A stretch of 64,000 nucleotides of DNA from Geodermatophilus poikilotrophus (GTDB taxonomy: Bacteria; Actinomycetota; Actinomycetes; Mycobacteriales; Geodermatophilaceae), in assembly GCF_900111455.1 (NCBI RefSeq), contig NZ_FOIE01000009.1, forward strand, positions 1-64,000, written 5' to 3'. Positions 32,507-41,605 of this stretch are shown in pieces. The notes under the pieces were generated by a model. That model did no database searches. It was not told the origin of the DNA and saw only the letters and a program-made list of their open reading frames with translations. Both the position numbers and the translations under genes were made by a program. Position 1 is the first letter of the stretch. Each line of letters opens with the position of its first letter.

Positions 32507-32577
32507 CCCGGGTCCGGTTGTCCACGACGGACCGGGGTAGCGCACCGGCGACACACCCGTCCCGAGGAGGAGGACCC

Positions 32578-33018
32578 ATGCCCACCCGTACCGCTCGCAC
32601 CGCCTGGAACGGCACCCTGCAGGAGGGCTCCGGCCAGGTCGAGCTGTCCAGCTCGAAGGTCGGCACCTACGAGGTGTCGTTCCCCAAGCGCGCGGCCGAG
32701 GAGGCCGACGGCACGACCAGCCCCGAGGAGCTCATCGCGGCGGCCCACTCGTCCTGCTTCGCGATGGCCCTGTCCAACGAGATCGGCAAGGCCGGCGGCA
32801 CCCCGCAGTCCCTCGAGGTCTCCGCGGACGTCACGCTCGGCCAGAAGGACGGCGGGCCGCACATCACGAAGATCGCGATCACCGTCCGCGGTGAGGTCGA
32901 GGGCCTCGACGCCGCCGGGTTCGAGCAGGCCGCGCAGGCGGCCAAGGCCGGCTGCCCGGTGAGCAAGGCGCTGGCCGGCGTCGACGAGATCAGCCTGGAC
33001 GCGTCCCTGGAGAGCTGA
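32578..33018 (+). CDS. osmC: OsmC-family peroxiredoxin
   Basis: Organic hydroperoxide reductase of 146 residues. Both catalytic cysteines are visible: [19 protein letters not shown] (about residue 61) and [11 protein letters not shown] (about 126). The HSSCF and GCPVSK contexts are those of OsmC proper rather than Ohr, although the gene is paired with an OhrR-type repressor. Strong ribosome-binding site GAGGAGGAGG. A family-1 hairpin element starts right after the stop. Confidence 0.92.
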   Translation: MPTRTARTAWNGTLQEGSGQVELSSSKVGTYEVSFPKRAAEEADGTTSPEELIAAAHSSCFAMALSNEIGKAGGTPQSLEVSADVTLGQKDGGPHITKIAITVRGEVEGLDAAGFEQAAQAAKAGCPVSKALAGVDEISLDASLES

Positions 33019-33077
33019 GAGAGGACCCCCTGCCGCCCACCGCTCGCAGGCTCGCGGCGGGCCCCTGCAGGGGGCCG
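33019..33077 (+). repeat. Stop-proximal hairpin element (family 1)
   Basis: Begins at the osmC stop with GAGAGGACCCCCTGCCGCCC, continues CGCTCGCAGGCTCGCGGCGGG and closes with CCCTGCAGGGGGCC. Likely terminator. Confidence 0.7.
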
Positions 33078-33087
33078 TTCCAGTCGG

Positions 33088-34014
33088 TCACCGAGGCGGC
33101 GGCACGAGCACCGACCAGCCGTGCCGCCGGACCCGCCAGGTCCGCGCCGGGACGCCCTCCTCGACCTCGCCGTCCGCGTCGAGGTCGACCGGGCCCCCGG
33201 TGACGGACACCCGGCGCCCGCGCAGCACCAGGACGTCGGGCCGGTCGACGTGGTCGCCGCCGGTCAGCGCCGTCGCGAAGGCGGCGCGGGCCACGGGCCC
33301 GGTCGCGACCGAGACCACCACGTCGGCCAGCCCGTCGTCCGGCTCGGCCTGCGGGGCCAGTGGCGTCCCGCCCCCGATGGAGCGGCCCGTGCAGACGCCG
33401 AGCATCAGCACGTCGCACGTGCCGTCGGCCGCCCAGCCCTGGGTGGGGTGCGTCGCCACCCGGCCGTCGACCTCGACCCGCAGCGGCCAGCCGGGGTTGC
33501 TGACCCCCGCCAGTGCCGCGCCCACCGGGTAGGCGGCCGCGCCGAGCCGCTCCTTGAGCCGGTCGGCCTGGGCCCCGGCCCGCGCCCCGACCCCCGCGTG
33601 CACCGCGTTGACCACCAGCCCGCCGGCGTCGTCGTCCAGCAGGTCCAGCGGCCGGGGCCGGCCGGCGAGGACGGCGGCCGCCCCCTCCTCCGGGTCCAGG
33701 GGCAGGCCCAGGGTCCGCGCGAGGTCGTTCCCGGTGCCGCGGGCCACGATGCCGACCGCCTCGGCGGGGTCCAGCGCGCCGGCCCGGTCCAGCGCCCGCA
33801 CCACGGCGTGCACCGAGCCGTCACCCCCCAGCACGACGAGCCGGCGTCCGTCGCGGCCGGCGACCGCGGCGTCCAGCTCGGCCGCCGACCCGGTCGCGAC
33901 CACCTCGACGTCGGCGCCCGCGCGCAGCACGCGGACCGCGGCCTCGACCGCGTCGTCCCCGGCCGAGCCGGCCGCGCGGTTGACCACCAGCAGCAGCCGG
34001 GACGCGTCGCTCAC
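33088..34014 (-). CDS. Diacylglycerol kinase catalytic domain (DagK/YegS-like) lipid kinase
   Basis: 308 residues from GTG at 34012-34014. Seen: N-terminal LLLVVNRAAGSAGDDAVEAAV, the nucleotide-binding VVLGGDGSVHAVVRAL, GIVARGTGNDLARTLGLP and C-terminal GRRVSVTGGPVDLDADGEVEEGVPARTWRVR, the full DAGK_cat signature. It would phosphorylate diacylglycerol or a related lipid at the membrane surface. No membrane helix. Monocistronic between two repeat elements. Confidence 0.88.
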   Translation of the reverse strand: MSDASRLLLVVNRAAGSAGDDAVEAAVRVLRAGADVEVVATGSAAELDAAVAGRDGRRLVVLGGDGSVHAVVRALDRAGALDPAEAVGIVARGTGNDLARTLGLPLDPEEGAAAVLAGRPRPLDLLDDDAGGLVVNAVHAGVGARAGAQADRLKERLGAAAYPVGAALAGVSNPGWPLRVEVDGRVATHPTQGWAADGTCDVLMLGVCTGRSIGGGTPLAPQAEPDDGLADVVVSVATGPVARAAFATALTGGDHVDRPDVLVLRGRRVSVTGGPVDLDADGEVEEGVPARTWRVRRHGWSVLVPPPR

Positions 34015-34029
34015 CGGCGCACCGTAGCC

Positions 34030-34117
34030 CCCGGCTCCCCGCAGGGCCTCCCGCGCGGGCCCGCGCGGACCGGCCCCGCCCTGAGCCTGCGAGGAGCGGG
34101 GAGGACGGGGTCCTCCC
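34030..34117 (-). repeat. Stop-proximal hairpin element (family 1)
   Basis: Starts at the stop of the drug exporter (minus strand): GGGAGGACCCCGTCCTCCCC, then CTCGCAGGCTC and a GCGCGGGCCCGCGC palindrome. Confidence 0.7.
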
Positions 34118-35728
34118 TCAGGCGGACTCGGTCTGCAGCCGCTCGTCGCCGCTCTCGGTCCGCAGGGCCACCTCGCGGACGAAGGCGATGGCCACGACCG
34201 CCACCACCGCGACCACGGCCGAGACGGCGAAGACCCGCCCGGTCGCGTCCCCGTAGGCAGCCGCGATGAGCGCCCGGACCGCGGGCGGCGCGTCCGCGAG
34301 GTCGGCGAGACCGGCCCCGCCGGACCCCTGCGACGCACCCGGCACCCCGGCCAGGCCCTGCGCGGTGAGCTGGCCGACACGGGAGTCGAGCACCGCCCCG
34401 AGGACGGCGACGCCGATGGTGCCGCCCAAGCTGCGGAAGAAGGCGACCGCCGAGCTGGCCGCGCCGAGGTCGCGGGCGGCGACGGTGTTCTGCACGGCGA
34501 GGACCAGGTTCTGCATGGTCATGCCGATGCCGACGCCGAGGACGAACAGGAAGGCGCCGAGCAGCACCATGTCCGTCTCGTGGTCGACCGTGCCGAGCAG
34601 CGCGAAGCCGACGACGACGAGCAGTGAGCCCGCGACCAGGTACCCCTTCCAGCGCCCGGAGCGGGTGATGAGGATGCCGGACACGGTCGAGGAGAGCAGC
34701 AGCCCGCCCACCATCGGGAGGGTCAGCAGACCCGCGGCGGTCGGCGAGTAGCCGCGGGAGATCTGCAGGTACTGGCCGAGGAAGACCGACGACCCGAACA
34801 TCGCCACACCGATCGCCGTGCTGGCCAGGATCGACAGCGTCGTCGTCCGGTCGCGGAACAGTCGCAGCGGGACGATCGGCTCGGGCGCGCGCAGCTCGGT
34901 GACCACGAACGCGACGACGGACAGCACCCCGCCCCCGACGAACAGCGCCGTCTCGGTCGACGCCCACGCGAAGGTGTCGCCGGCCAGGGTGACCCAGATG
35001 AGCAGCGCGGAGACGCCGGCCGAGAGGAAGGCGGCGCCCAGGTGGTCGATGCGGACGGCGCGCCGGGTCACCGGCAGGTGCAGCGTGCGCTGCAGCAGCA
35101 CCAGCGCGACCGCGGCGAACGGGACGCCGACGTAGAAGCACCAGCGCCAGCCCAGCCAGCTGGTGTCGACGAGCAGGCCGCCGATCAGCGGACCACCGAC
35201 CGTGGCCACCGCCATGACGGCGCCGATGAGACCGGAGTACCGACCCCGCTCGCGCGGGCTGATCATCGCGGCCATCGCGATCTGCACGAGCGCCTGGACG
35301 CCACCGAGCCCGAGCCCCTGCAGCACCCGCCAGGCGATCAGCGTCTCGACCGACTGGGCGAGGCCCGCCAGCATCGAGCCGACGATGAACACCACGATCG
35401 AGATCTGGATCAGCAGCTTCCTGCTGTACAGGTCCGCCAGCTTGCCCCAGATCGGGGTCGAGGCCGTCGAGGCCAGCAGCGTCGCGGTGACCACCCAGGT
35501 GTACTGGCCCTGCGTGCCGCGCAGCTCGGTGATGATCGTCGGCAGGGCGTTCGACACGACCGTCGAGGACAGGAACGCGACGAACATCGCCAGCAACATC
35601 CCGGACAGCGCCGAGAGGATCTGGCGGTGGGTCATCCGGCCCTGCTGCTCGGCAGGGACGACGTCGGCGGGCGCCGAGGTGGGGACGGCCGCGGTGCGGT
35701 CGTCGCGCGTGGTGGTGGTGGCGGCCAC
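34118..35728 (-). CDS. DHA2-family MFS drug exporter (EmrB/QacA type)
   Basis: Fourteen-helix proton-driven multidrug exporter of 536 residues. Seen: helix-1 LDxTVV-equivalent LSSTVVSNALPTI, loop-2 GKLADLYSRK, antiport motif C VATVGGPLIGGLLVD, RWCFYVGVPFAAVAL, and a second half with FRSLGGTIGVAVLGAVL. GTG start at 35726-35728 with CAGGAGAACC upstream. It follows the MarR gene by 53 bases on the same strand, the usual repressor-exporter operon. Substrates unknown. Confidence 0.92.
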   Translation of the reverse strand: MAATTTTRDDRTAAVPTSAPADVVPAEQQGRMTHRQILSALSGMLLAMFVAFLSSTVVSNALPTIITELRGTQGQYTWVVTATLLASTASTPIWGKLADLYSRKLLIQISIVVFIVGSMLAGLAQSVETLIAWRVLQGLGLGGVQALVQIAMAAMISPRERGRYSGLIGAVMAVATVGGPLIGGLLVDTSWLGWRWCFYVGVPFAAVALVLLQRTLHLPVTRRAVRIDHLGAAFLSAGVSALLIWVTLAGDTFAWASTETALFVGGGVLSVVAFVVTELRAPEPIVPLRLFRDRTTTLSILASTAIGVAMFGSSVFLGQYLQISRGYSPTAAGLLTLPMVGGLLLSSTVSGILITRSGRWKGYLVAGSLLVVVGFALLGTVDHETDMVLLGAFLFVLGVGIGMTMQNLVLAVQNTVAARDLGAASSAVAFFRSLGGTIGVAVLGAVLDSRVGQLTAQGLAGVPGASQGSGGAGLADLADAPPAVRALIAAAYGDATGRVFAVSAVVAVVAVVAIAFVREVALRTESGDERLQTESA

Positions 35729-35781
35729 GGTTCTCCTGGACTGGCTGGTGCGGTGGGTGGGGGGCGCGAGGCGACCGCAGG

Positions 35782-36252
35782 TCACGAGGCGGCGGGGCGG
35801 ACGACGGCGGGAGCCCGGTCGAGATCGGTCGCGAGCCGCTCCAGCAGCCCGGACAGCAGCCGCGCGTCGTCCTCGTCCCAGTCGGCCAGTGCGGCGGCGG
35901 CCCACTGGGCGCGCAGGACGCGGGTGGCGGCCAGGGCACGGGCGCCCTCGTCGGTGAGGTGCACCAGGCTGGCCCGGCCGTCGCGCGGGTCGGGACGGCG
36001 CTCGACGTAGCCGGCCCGCTCGAGCGCCGCCAGCTGCCGGCTGGCGACGGAGAAGTCGACACCGGCCCGCACCGCCAGGGCGCTGCAGCGCTGCTCGCCG
36101 TCCTGCTCCAGGGGCACCAGCAGCGCCCAGCCGAACGAGGGCAGGTCGCCGTGGAGGACGTCCGCGGCGCGGACGCCCAGGTGGCGCCCGCTGCGGATGA
36201 CGCGGACCACGCCGGAGGTGAGGCGGTCACGGGTCTCGGGGGTGGTGGGCAC
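35782..36252 (-). CDS. MarR-family repressor of the drug exporter
   Basis: 156 residues from GTG at 36250-36252 (GAGGAACC just before). A TTG 36 bases upstream is less likely because it falls inside the operator. Winged helix: SALAVRAGVDFSVASRQLAALERAGYVERR and wing PDPRDGRASLVHLTDEG. Two TTGC-N5-GCAA palindromes immediately upstream suggest that it represses its own operon with the exporter. The inducer is unknown. Confidence 0.88.
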   Translation of the reverse strand: MPTTPETRDRLTSGVVRVIRSGRHLGVRAADVLHGDLPSFGWALLVPLEQDGEQRCSALAVRAGVDFSVASRQLAALERAGYVERRPDPRDGRASLVHLTDEGARALAATRVLRAQWAAAALADWDEDDARLLSGLLERLATDLDRAPAVVRPAAS

Positions 36253-36275
36253 GGGTTCCTCGCCGCAGGAAGTAC

Positions 36276-36318
36276 TTGCAGTACGCAACCATACGTCCAG
36301 TTGGTTGCTGTCTGCAAC
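36276..36318 (-). promoter_or_regulatory. Tandem operator, two TTGC-N5-GCAA palindromes
   Basis: Sites at 36276-36288 (TTGCAGTACGCAA) and 36304-36318 (GTTGCTGTCTGCAAC), centres 29 bp apart, within 66 bases upstream of the marR start. This is the expected place for autoregulation of the marR-exporter operon. Confidence 0.75.
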
Positions 36319-36347
36319 TCAGGCCGCGGCGGGACGGCTCTCCCGGG

Positions 36348-37124
36348 TCAGCCGGCCGGGCGCCCGCCGTCCCGTCCGAGCTCGGTGGCCAGCGCGGCCG
36401 CCGCCGACTGCAGCAGCGGCACCGCACGGGACACCGCGTCCAGTCCCAGCCGCCCCGCCGGGCCGGACACCGAGATCGCCCCCGCGGCGGAGCCGCCTGG
36501 CACGGGGACCGCCACGCACCGGACGCCGGTCTCCTGCTCGCCGTCGTCGACCGCGTAGCCCTGGTCGGCGATCGCGGGCAGCTGGCGCAGCAGCTCGTCG
36601 GGATCGGTGACGGTGAGCTCCGTGCGGGCGGGCATGCCGCCCTGGACCAGCAGCTCGCGGGCGGTCTCGGGGGGCAGCTGGGCCAGCAGCACCTTGCCGA
36701 CGCCGGTGCAGTGCAGGTGCACCCGCCGACCGACCTCGGTGAACATCCGCATGGAGTGCCGCGACGGCACCTGCGCGACGTAGACGACCCGGTCGCCGTC
36801 GAGCATGGCCAGGTTCGCCGTCTCCCCGATGACGTCGACCAGCCGGGCGAGGTGGGGCTGGGCCCACGTGGCGAGCATCCGCGATGCGAACTCCCCCAGG
36901 TGGATCAGCCGCGGCCCGAGGACGTAGCGCCGCGAGGGCAGCTGGCGCACGTAGCCGCGGCCCACGAGGGTGCGCACCAGCCGGTGGATCGTGGAGACGG
37001 CCAGGCCGCTGTCGGCCGCCAGCCGGCTGATGGCCACCTCGCCGCCGGCGTCGGCCATGAGCTCGAGGAGCAGGAAGGCGCGGTCCAGCGACTGCACGCC
37101 CTCCGCGGACCCACCAGCGGCCAT
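36348..37124 (-). CDS. IclR-family regulator of the glycolate/glyoxylate cluster
   Basis: 258 residues from ATG at 37122-37124, preceded by GAGGGGAGCGGGAG. N-terminal winged helix ([48 protein letters not shown]) and an IclR effector domain with [15 protein letters not shown] and [20 protein letters not shown]. Divergent from malate synthase with 188 bp between, so it probably controls aceB-glcDEF and itself. Glyoxylate or glycolate is a natural candidate ligand, by analogy with AllR and IclR; this is inference. Confidence 0.88.
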   Translation of the reverse strand: MAAGGSAEGVQSLDRAFLLLELMADAGGEVAISRLAADSGLAVSTIHRLVRTLVGRGYVRQLPSRRYVLGPRLIHLGEFASRMLATWAQPHLARLVDVIGETANLAMLDGDRVVYVAQVPSRHSMRMFTEVGRRVHLHCTGVGKVLLAQLPPETARELLVQGGMPARTELTVTDPDELLRQLPAIADQGYAVDDGEQETGVRCVAVPVPGGSAAGAISVSGPAGRLGLDAVSRAVPLLQSAAAALATELGRDGGRPAG

Positions 37125-37227
37125 CTCCCGCTCCCCTCGTTTGCGCCCGGTCGGGTTCCGGACCGCGGCTCCTCGGGTTGACCGCTGGTGACCGGCCCCA
37201 CTACTTTTCCAGTGATCAGACATCGGC

Positions 37228-37242
37228 TTCCACGATGCGGAA
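37228..37242. promoter_or_regulatory. Candidate IclR-family operator
   Basis: TTCC-N7-GGAA palindrome (TTCCACGATGCGGAA) in the iclR-aceB divergent gap, 71 bases before the aceB start. TTCC/GGAA inverted repeats are typical IclR-family sites. Confidence 0.55.
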
Positions 37243-37312
37243 TGCACAGTACCCCCGCCTGCCGCTCTGCAGAACCGGGCGGCGCTCCAGCACAGCGACT
37301 CCAGGGAGAACC

Positions 37313-38923
37313 ATGAGCACCATCGCCGGCGTGGACGGTCTCGAGATCACCGGCCCCGTGGGGGACCGGTACGACGAGGTCCTCACCCCCCGGGCGCTCG
37401 AGCTCGTCGCCCTCCTCCACCGCGAGCTGAACGGACGGCGGCTCGAGCGGCTCGCCGCGCGGCAGGAGCGGGTCCGCGCGCTGGCCGACGGCGCCAGCCT
37501 CGGCTTCCTCGAGGAGACCCGGTCGATCCGCGAGGACGACTCCTGGCAGGTCGCCCCGCCGGCGCCCGGTCTGGTCGACCGCCGGGTCGAGATGACCGGC
37601 CCCACCGATCGGAAGATGACCATCAACGCGCTGAACTCCGGCGCGAAGTGCTGGCTGGCCGACCAGGAGGACGCGAACTCCCCGCTGTGGGAGAACGTGG
37701 TCAACGGCCCGCTGAACCTGATGGACTCGATCGACGGGACGCTGGAGTTCACCAGCCCCGAGGGCAAGGAGTACCGCCTCCACGACGACGTGGAACTGCC
37801 CACCATCATCGTGCGCCCGCGCGGCTGGCACCTCCCCGAGAAGCACATCACCGTCGACGGCGAGCAGACCTCCGGCAGCCTGGTCGACTTCGCGCTGTAC
37901 CTGGCCAGCTGCGGCCAGAAGCAGATCGACCGCGGCCAGGGCCCCTACTTCTACCTGCCGAAGATGGAGAGCCACCTCGAGGCGCGGCTCTGGAACGACG
38001 CCTTCAACCTGGCGCAGGACCACCTGGGCATCCCCCGCGGCACCATCCGCGCGACCGTGCTCATCGAGACCTACCCCGCGGCGTTCGAGATGGAGGAGAT
38101 CCTCTACGAGCTCCGCGACCACTCCGCCGGCCTCAACGCCGGTCGCTGGGACTACATGTTCAGCGTCGTCAAGACGTTCCGGACCCGCGGCGACGAGTTC
38201 CTCCTCCCCGACCGCAACTCCGTGACGATGACCGTGCCGTTCATGCGCGCCTACACCGAGCTGCTGGTGCGCACCTGCCACAAGCGCGGCGCGCACGCCA
38301 TCGGCGGCATGGCGGCCTTCATCCCGTCGAAGGACCCGGCCGTCAACGAGCAGGCCTTCGCCAAGGTCCGCGCCGACAAGGAGCGGGAGGCCAACGACGG
38401 CTTCGACGGCTCGTGGGTCGCGCACCCCGGCATGGTGGAGCTCTGCAAGGAGGTGTTCACCGCCGTCCTCGGCGACCGGCCGAACCAGATCGACAAGAAG
38501 CGCGAGGACGTGCAGGTCGCCGCCGAGCAGCTGCTCGACGTCCGCTCCACCCCGGGTGACGTCACCGAGGCCGGGTTGCGCAGCAACATCAGCGTCGGCA
38601 TCCAGTACATCGAGGCGTGGCTGCGCGGCTCCGGCGCGGTCGGCATCAACAACCTCATGGAGGACGCCGCCACCGCCGAGATCTCGCGCAGCCAGGTGTG
38701 GCAGTGGCTGCACAACGGGGTGCAGCTGGCAGGCGGTGAGACGGTCACCCGCGAGCTGGTCGAACGGATCACCGACGAGGAGATGCAGGCCATCTCCCAG
38801 GCCCGCGGCGACGCCTTCGCCTCCGGCCGCTGGGACGACGCCCGCTCGCTGTTCCTGGAGATGGCCGTGGCCGACGAGTACTCGGACTTCCTGACCCTGC
38901 CCGCATACGAGCGGATGCCGTGA
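37313..38923 (+). CDS. aceB: Malate synthase A
   Basis: Condenses glyoxylate with acetyl-CoA to malate. 536 residues, the A-type length. Seen: [85 protein letters not shown] (catalytic Arg and metal Glu), [13 protein letters not shown] and [46 protein letters not shown] ribosome-binding site. No isocitrate lyase lies nearby; with glcDEF only 7 bases downstream, the glyoxylate source is probably glycolate. Confidence 0.96.
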   Translation: MSTIAGVDGLEITGPVGDRYDEVLTPRALELVALLHRELNGRRLERLAARQERVRALADGASLGFLEETRSIREDDSWQVAPPAPGLVDRRVEMTGPTDRKMTINALNSGAKCWLADQEDANSPLWENVVNGPLNLMDSIDGTLEFTSPEGKEYRLHDDVELPTIIVRPRGWHLPEKHITVDGEQTSGSLVDFALYLASCGQKQIDRGQGPYFYLPKMESHLEARLWNDAFNLAQDHLGIPRGTIRATVLIETYPAAFEMEEILYELRDHSAGLNAGRWDYMFSVVKTFRTRGDEFLLPDRNSVTMTVPFMRAYTELLVRTCHKRGAHAIGGMAAFIPSKDPAVNEQAFAKVRADKEREANDGFDGSWVAHPGMVELCKEVFTAVLGDRPNQIDKKREDVQVAAEQLLDVRSTPGDVTEAGLRSNISVGIQYIEAWLRGSGAVGINNLMEDAATAEISRSQVWQWLHNGVQLAGGETVTRELVERITDEEMQAISQARGDAFASGRWDDARSLFLEMAVADEYSDFLTLPAYERMP

Positions 38924-38930
38924 GGACGCC

Positions 38931-40418
38931 ATGACCGCCGTCGCCGAACCAGTCCTCTCCGACCGCACCGCCGCCCTGGCCGACCGGCTGCGGGCCGCGG
39001 TCGGGGTCGAGCGGGTGCTGACCGACCGCACCCAGGTGCGCACCTACGAGTGCGACGGGTTGGCCAACTTCAAGGTCACCCCGGCGATCGTGGTGCTGGC
39101 CGAGAGCCGGCAGCACGTCGTCGACACCGTCAGGCTCTGCTCCGAGGCCGGGGTCCCCTTCGTGGCACGCGGCTCGGGCACGGGCCTGTCCGGCGGCGCG
39201 CTGCCCAGCTCGGACGGCGTCCTGCTGGTGCTGTCGCGGTTGCGCACGCTGTCCCCGGTGGACGCGGACAACCGCCAGGTCACCGTCGAGCCCGGGGTCA
39301 TCAACCTGTGGGTCACCCGCGACGCGGCGCCCCACGACCTGGCCTACGCACCCGACCCGTCGTCGCAGCTGGTCTGCTCCATCGGCGGGAACGTGGCCGA
39401 GAACGCCGGGGGCGCGCACTGCCTGAAGTACGGCTTCACGGTCAACCACGTGCTCGGCGCCGAGGTGGTGCTGCCCGACGGGGAGGTCGTCCACCTCGGC
39501 GGGCGCGCTCCCGAGCACCCCGGCTACGACCTGCTCGGTGCGTTCATCGGCAGCGAGGGGACCCTGGGGGTGGCCACCGAGCTGACCCTGCGGCTGATCC
39601 GGGTGCCGGAGGCCGTGCAGACCATGCTGGTGGGCTACTCCTCGGTCGAGGACGCCGCCGGCACCGTCAGCGACATCATCGCGGCCGGGATCCTGCCGGC
39701 GGCCGTGGAGATGATGGACGCGCTCGCCATCGAGGCCGCCGAGGCCGCGGTGAGCTGCGGTTACCCCGCGGGCGCGGTGGCGGTGCTGGTCATCGAGCTC
39801 GACGGCCCGCAAGTCGAGGTCGAGGCCCAGTTCAAGCAGGTCGAGGAGATCGCCCGGGCCCGCAACGCCTTCGAGACCCGCATCGCGGCCGACGACGCCG
39901 AACGGGCGCTGATGTGGAAGGGCCGCAAGTCGGCGTTCGCGGCGGTCGGGCGGATCAGCCCGTCCTACTTCGTCCAGGACGGCGTCATCCCCCGCACGAA
40001 GCTCCCCGAGGTGCTGGCCGAGATGAAGCGCATGGCCGACGAGAAGGGGCTCCGCGTCGCCAACGTCTTCCACGCGGGCGACGGCAACCTGCACCCGCTG
40101 GTGCTCTTCGACGACGCGGTCGAGGGCCAGGCGCACGAGGCCGAGGAGCTGGCCGGCGACATCCTCGAGCTCTGCGTCACCTCCGGCGGCTCGATCACCG
40201 GCGAGCACGGGGTGGGCAGCGAGAAGCGCATGAAGATGGCCAAGCAGTTCACGCCCGAGGACCTCGACACGATGCAGCTGCTGCGGTGCGCCTTCGACCC
40301 CGACGGCATCGCCAACCCGGGCAAGGTCTTCCCGACCCCGCGGTTGTGCGGCGAGCGGCCCGGCGTCCGCAAGGGCGAGCACCCGGTGCAGGCAGCCGGC
40401 CTGGGCGAGGTCTTCTGA
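38931..40418 (+). CDS. glcD: Glycolate oxidase subunit GlcD
   Basis: FAD-binding catalytic subunit oxidising glycolate (or D-lactate) to glyoxylate. 495 residues. Seen: FVARGSGTGLSGGALPS (FAD), SIGGNVAENAGGAHCLKYGFTVNHVLGAEVVLPDGEV, GSEGTLGVATELTLRLI, RISPSYFVQDGVIPRTKLPEVL, NVFHAGDGNLHPLVLFD and SITGEHGVGSEK; the last part of the cap carries the metal-binding histidines. Starts 7 bases after aceB and overlaps glcE by one base (TGATG). Confidence 0.94.
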   Translation: MTAVAEPVLSDRTAALADRLRAAVGVERVLTDRTQVRTYECDGLANFKVTPAIVVLAESRQHVVDTVRLCSEAGVPFVARGSGTGLSGGALPSSDGVLLVLSRLRTLSPVDADNRQVTVEPGVINLWVTRDAAPHDLAYAPDPSSQLVCSIGGNVAENAGGAHCLKYGFTVNHVLGAEVVLPDGEVVHLGGRAPEHPGYDLLGAFIGSEGTLGVATELTLRLIRVPEAVQTMLVGYSSVEDAAGTVSDIIAAGILPAAVEMMDALAIEAAEAAVSCGYPAGAVAVLVIELDGPQVEVEAQFKQVEEIARARNAFETRIAADDAERALMWKGRKSAFAAVGRISPSYFVQDGVIPRTKLPEVLAEMKRMADEKGLRVANVFHAGDGNLHPLVLFDDAVEGQAHEAEELAGDILELCVTSGGSITGEHGVGSEKRMKMAKQFTPEDLDTMQLLRCAFDPDGIANPGKVFPTPRLCGERPGVRKGEHPVQAAGLGEVF

Positions 40419-41605
40419 TGACCGCGGTGACCGCCCCTCCCCGGCCGGGGGACGCCGGCGACGCGGTCGGTGGCGTGGTCCCGCGCGAGGTCGTCCGGCC
40501 GGGCTCGGTCGAGGAGGTCGCCGAGGTCATGCGGGCCTCGGCCGCCGACGGTCGCAGCGTCGTGCCGGTCGGCGGGCGCAGCAAGCTGACGTGGGCCGCG
40601 CCGCCGGAGTCGTGCGACCTGCTGGTGGACCTCACCGGCCTGGACCGGGTCGTCGAGCACGTGGCGGGCGACCTCACCGTCGTCGCCGAGGCCGGGGTCC
40701 GTCTCGCGGACCTGCAGGCCCAGGTCGGCCGGGCCGGCCAGCTGCTCGGTCTCGACCCGCCCGAGGACGGCGCCACGCTGGGCGGCGTCGTGAGCGCGAA
40801 CGCGTCGGGACCACGCCGCCTGCGCTACGGGACCACCCGCGACCTGCTCATCGGCATCACCGTCGTGCTCGCCGACGGCACCGTGGCCCACGCCGGTGGC
40901 AAGGTCGTCAAGAACGTCGCCGGGTACGACCTCGGCAAGCTGTTCACCGGGGCGCACGGGACCCTCGGCGTGGTCGCCTCCACCACCTGGCGGCTGCACC
41001 CGGTGCCGCCCGCGCGCCGGGTGGTCACGCTCGAGCTGCCGGACGCGGCGGCCGCCGGGCCGCTGGCGACCGCACTGGCCCGCTCGACGCTCACCCCGTC
41101 GGCCGTGGAACTGGTCGGCAGCGCCGGCGGAGCCGCCCGGCTGGTCGTGCTGTTCGAGTCGATCGCGGAGTCGGTGGCCGGGCAGGCCCGGGCCGCCGTC
41201 GACCTGCTGGGTGGCGGCGAGGAGTCCGAGGACCTGCCGGGGGACCTCGGCCGGCGACCCGGCGGTGCGGACGACGTGCTGCTGCGGCTGGCCTACGCGC
41301 CGGCGTCGCTCTCCGCGGTGCTGGCCGCGCTGCCCGCCGGTACCGCGGTGACCGCGCACGCCGCCACGGGGGTGTCCTACGCGGCCGTGCCGGCCGCCGA
41401 GGCGGCCGATGCGCTGCCCCGGCTGCGCGCCGCCATCGCGCCGCACGACGGGACCGCGGTGGTCCTGCGTGCGCCCGACGCCGTCCGCGACCGCCTGGAC
41501 CACTGGGGTCCGGTCGGCGACTCGCTGGACCTGATGCGGCGGGTCAAGGAGAGGTTCGACCCCGAGCGGCGGATGTCGCCGGGCCGGTTCGTCGGAGGGG
41601 TGTAG
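40418..41605 (+). CDS. glcE: Glycolate oxidase subunit GlcE
   Basis: Second FAD-binding subunit, 395 residues, with only the PCMH domain and a short C-terminal part. Seen: VVPVGGRSKLTWAAPP, GATLGGVVSANASGPRRLRYG, HAGGKVVKNVAGYDLGKLFTGAHGTLGVVASTTWRLHP and a tail MRRVKERFDPERRMSPGRF. Start overlaps the glcD stop; the glcF ATG begins at the very next base after its stop. The acidic loop GGEESEDLPGD around residue 265 looks like a lineage insertion. Confidence 0.92.
   Translation: MTAVTAPPRPGDAGDAVGGVVPREVVRPGSVEEVAEVMRASAADGRSVVPVGGRSKLTWAAPPESCDLLVDLTGLDRVVEHVAGDLTVVAEAGVRLADLQAQVGRAGQLLGLDPPEDGATLGGVVSANASGPRRLRYGTTRDLLIGITVVLADGTVAHAGGKVVKNVAGYDLGKLFTGAHGTLGVVASTTWRLHPVPPARRVVTLELPDAAAAGPLATALARSTLTPSAVELVGSAGGAARLVVLFESIAESVAGQARAAVDLLGGGEESEDLPGDLGRRPGGADDVLLRLAYAPASLSAVLAALPAGTAVTAHAATGVSYAAVPAAEAADALPRLRAAIAPHDGTAVVLRAPDAVRDRLDHWGPVGDSLDLMRRVKERFDPERRMSPGRFVGGV

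Noticed and set aside
32507..32577. OhrR operator between ohrR and osmC
   Set aside because: No convincing inverted repeat was found in the 71-bp gap; control is inferred from gene pairing only.
35729..35781. Separate promoter for the drug exporter
   Set aside because: The 53-bp gap shows no promoter-like hexamers; an operon with marR is simpler.
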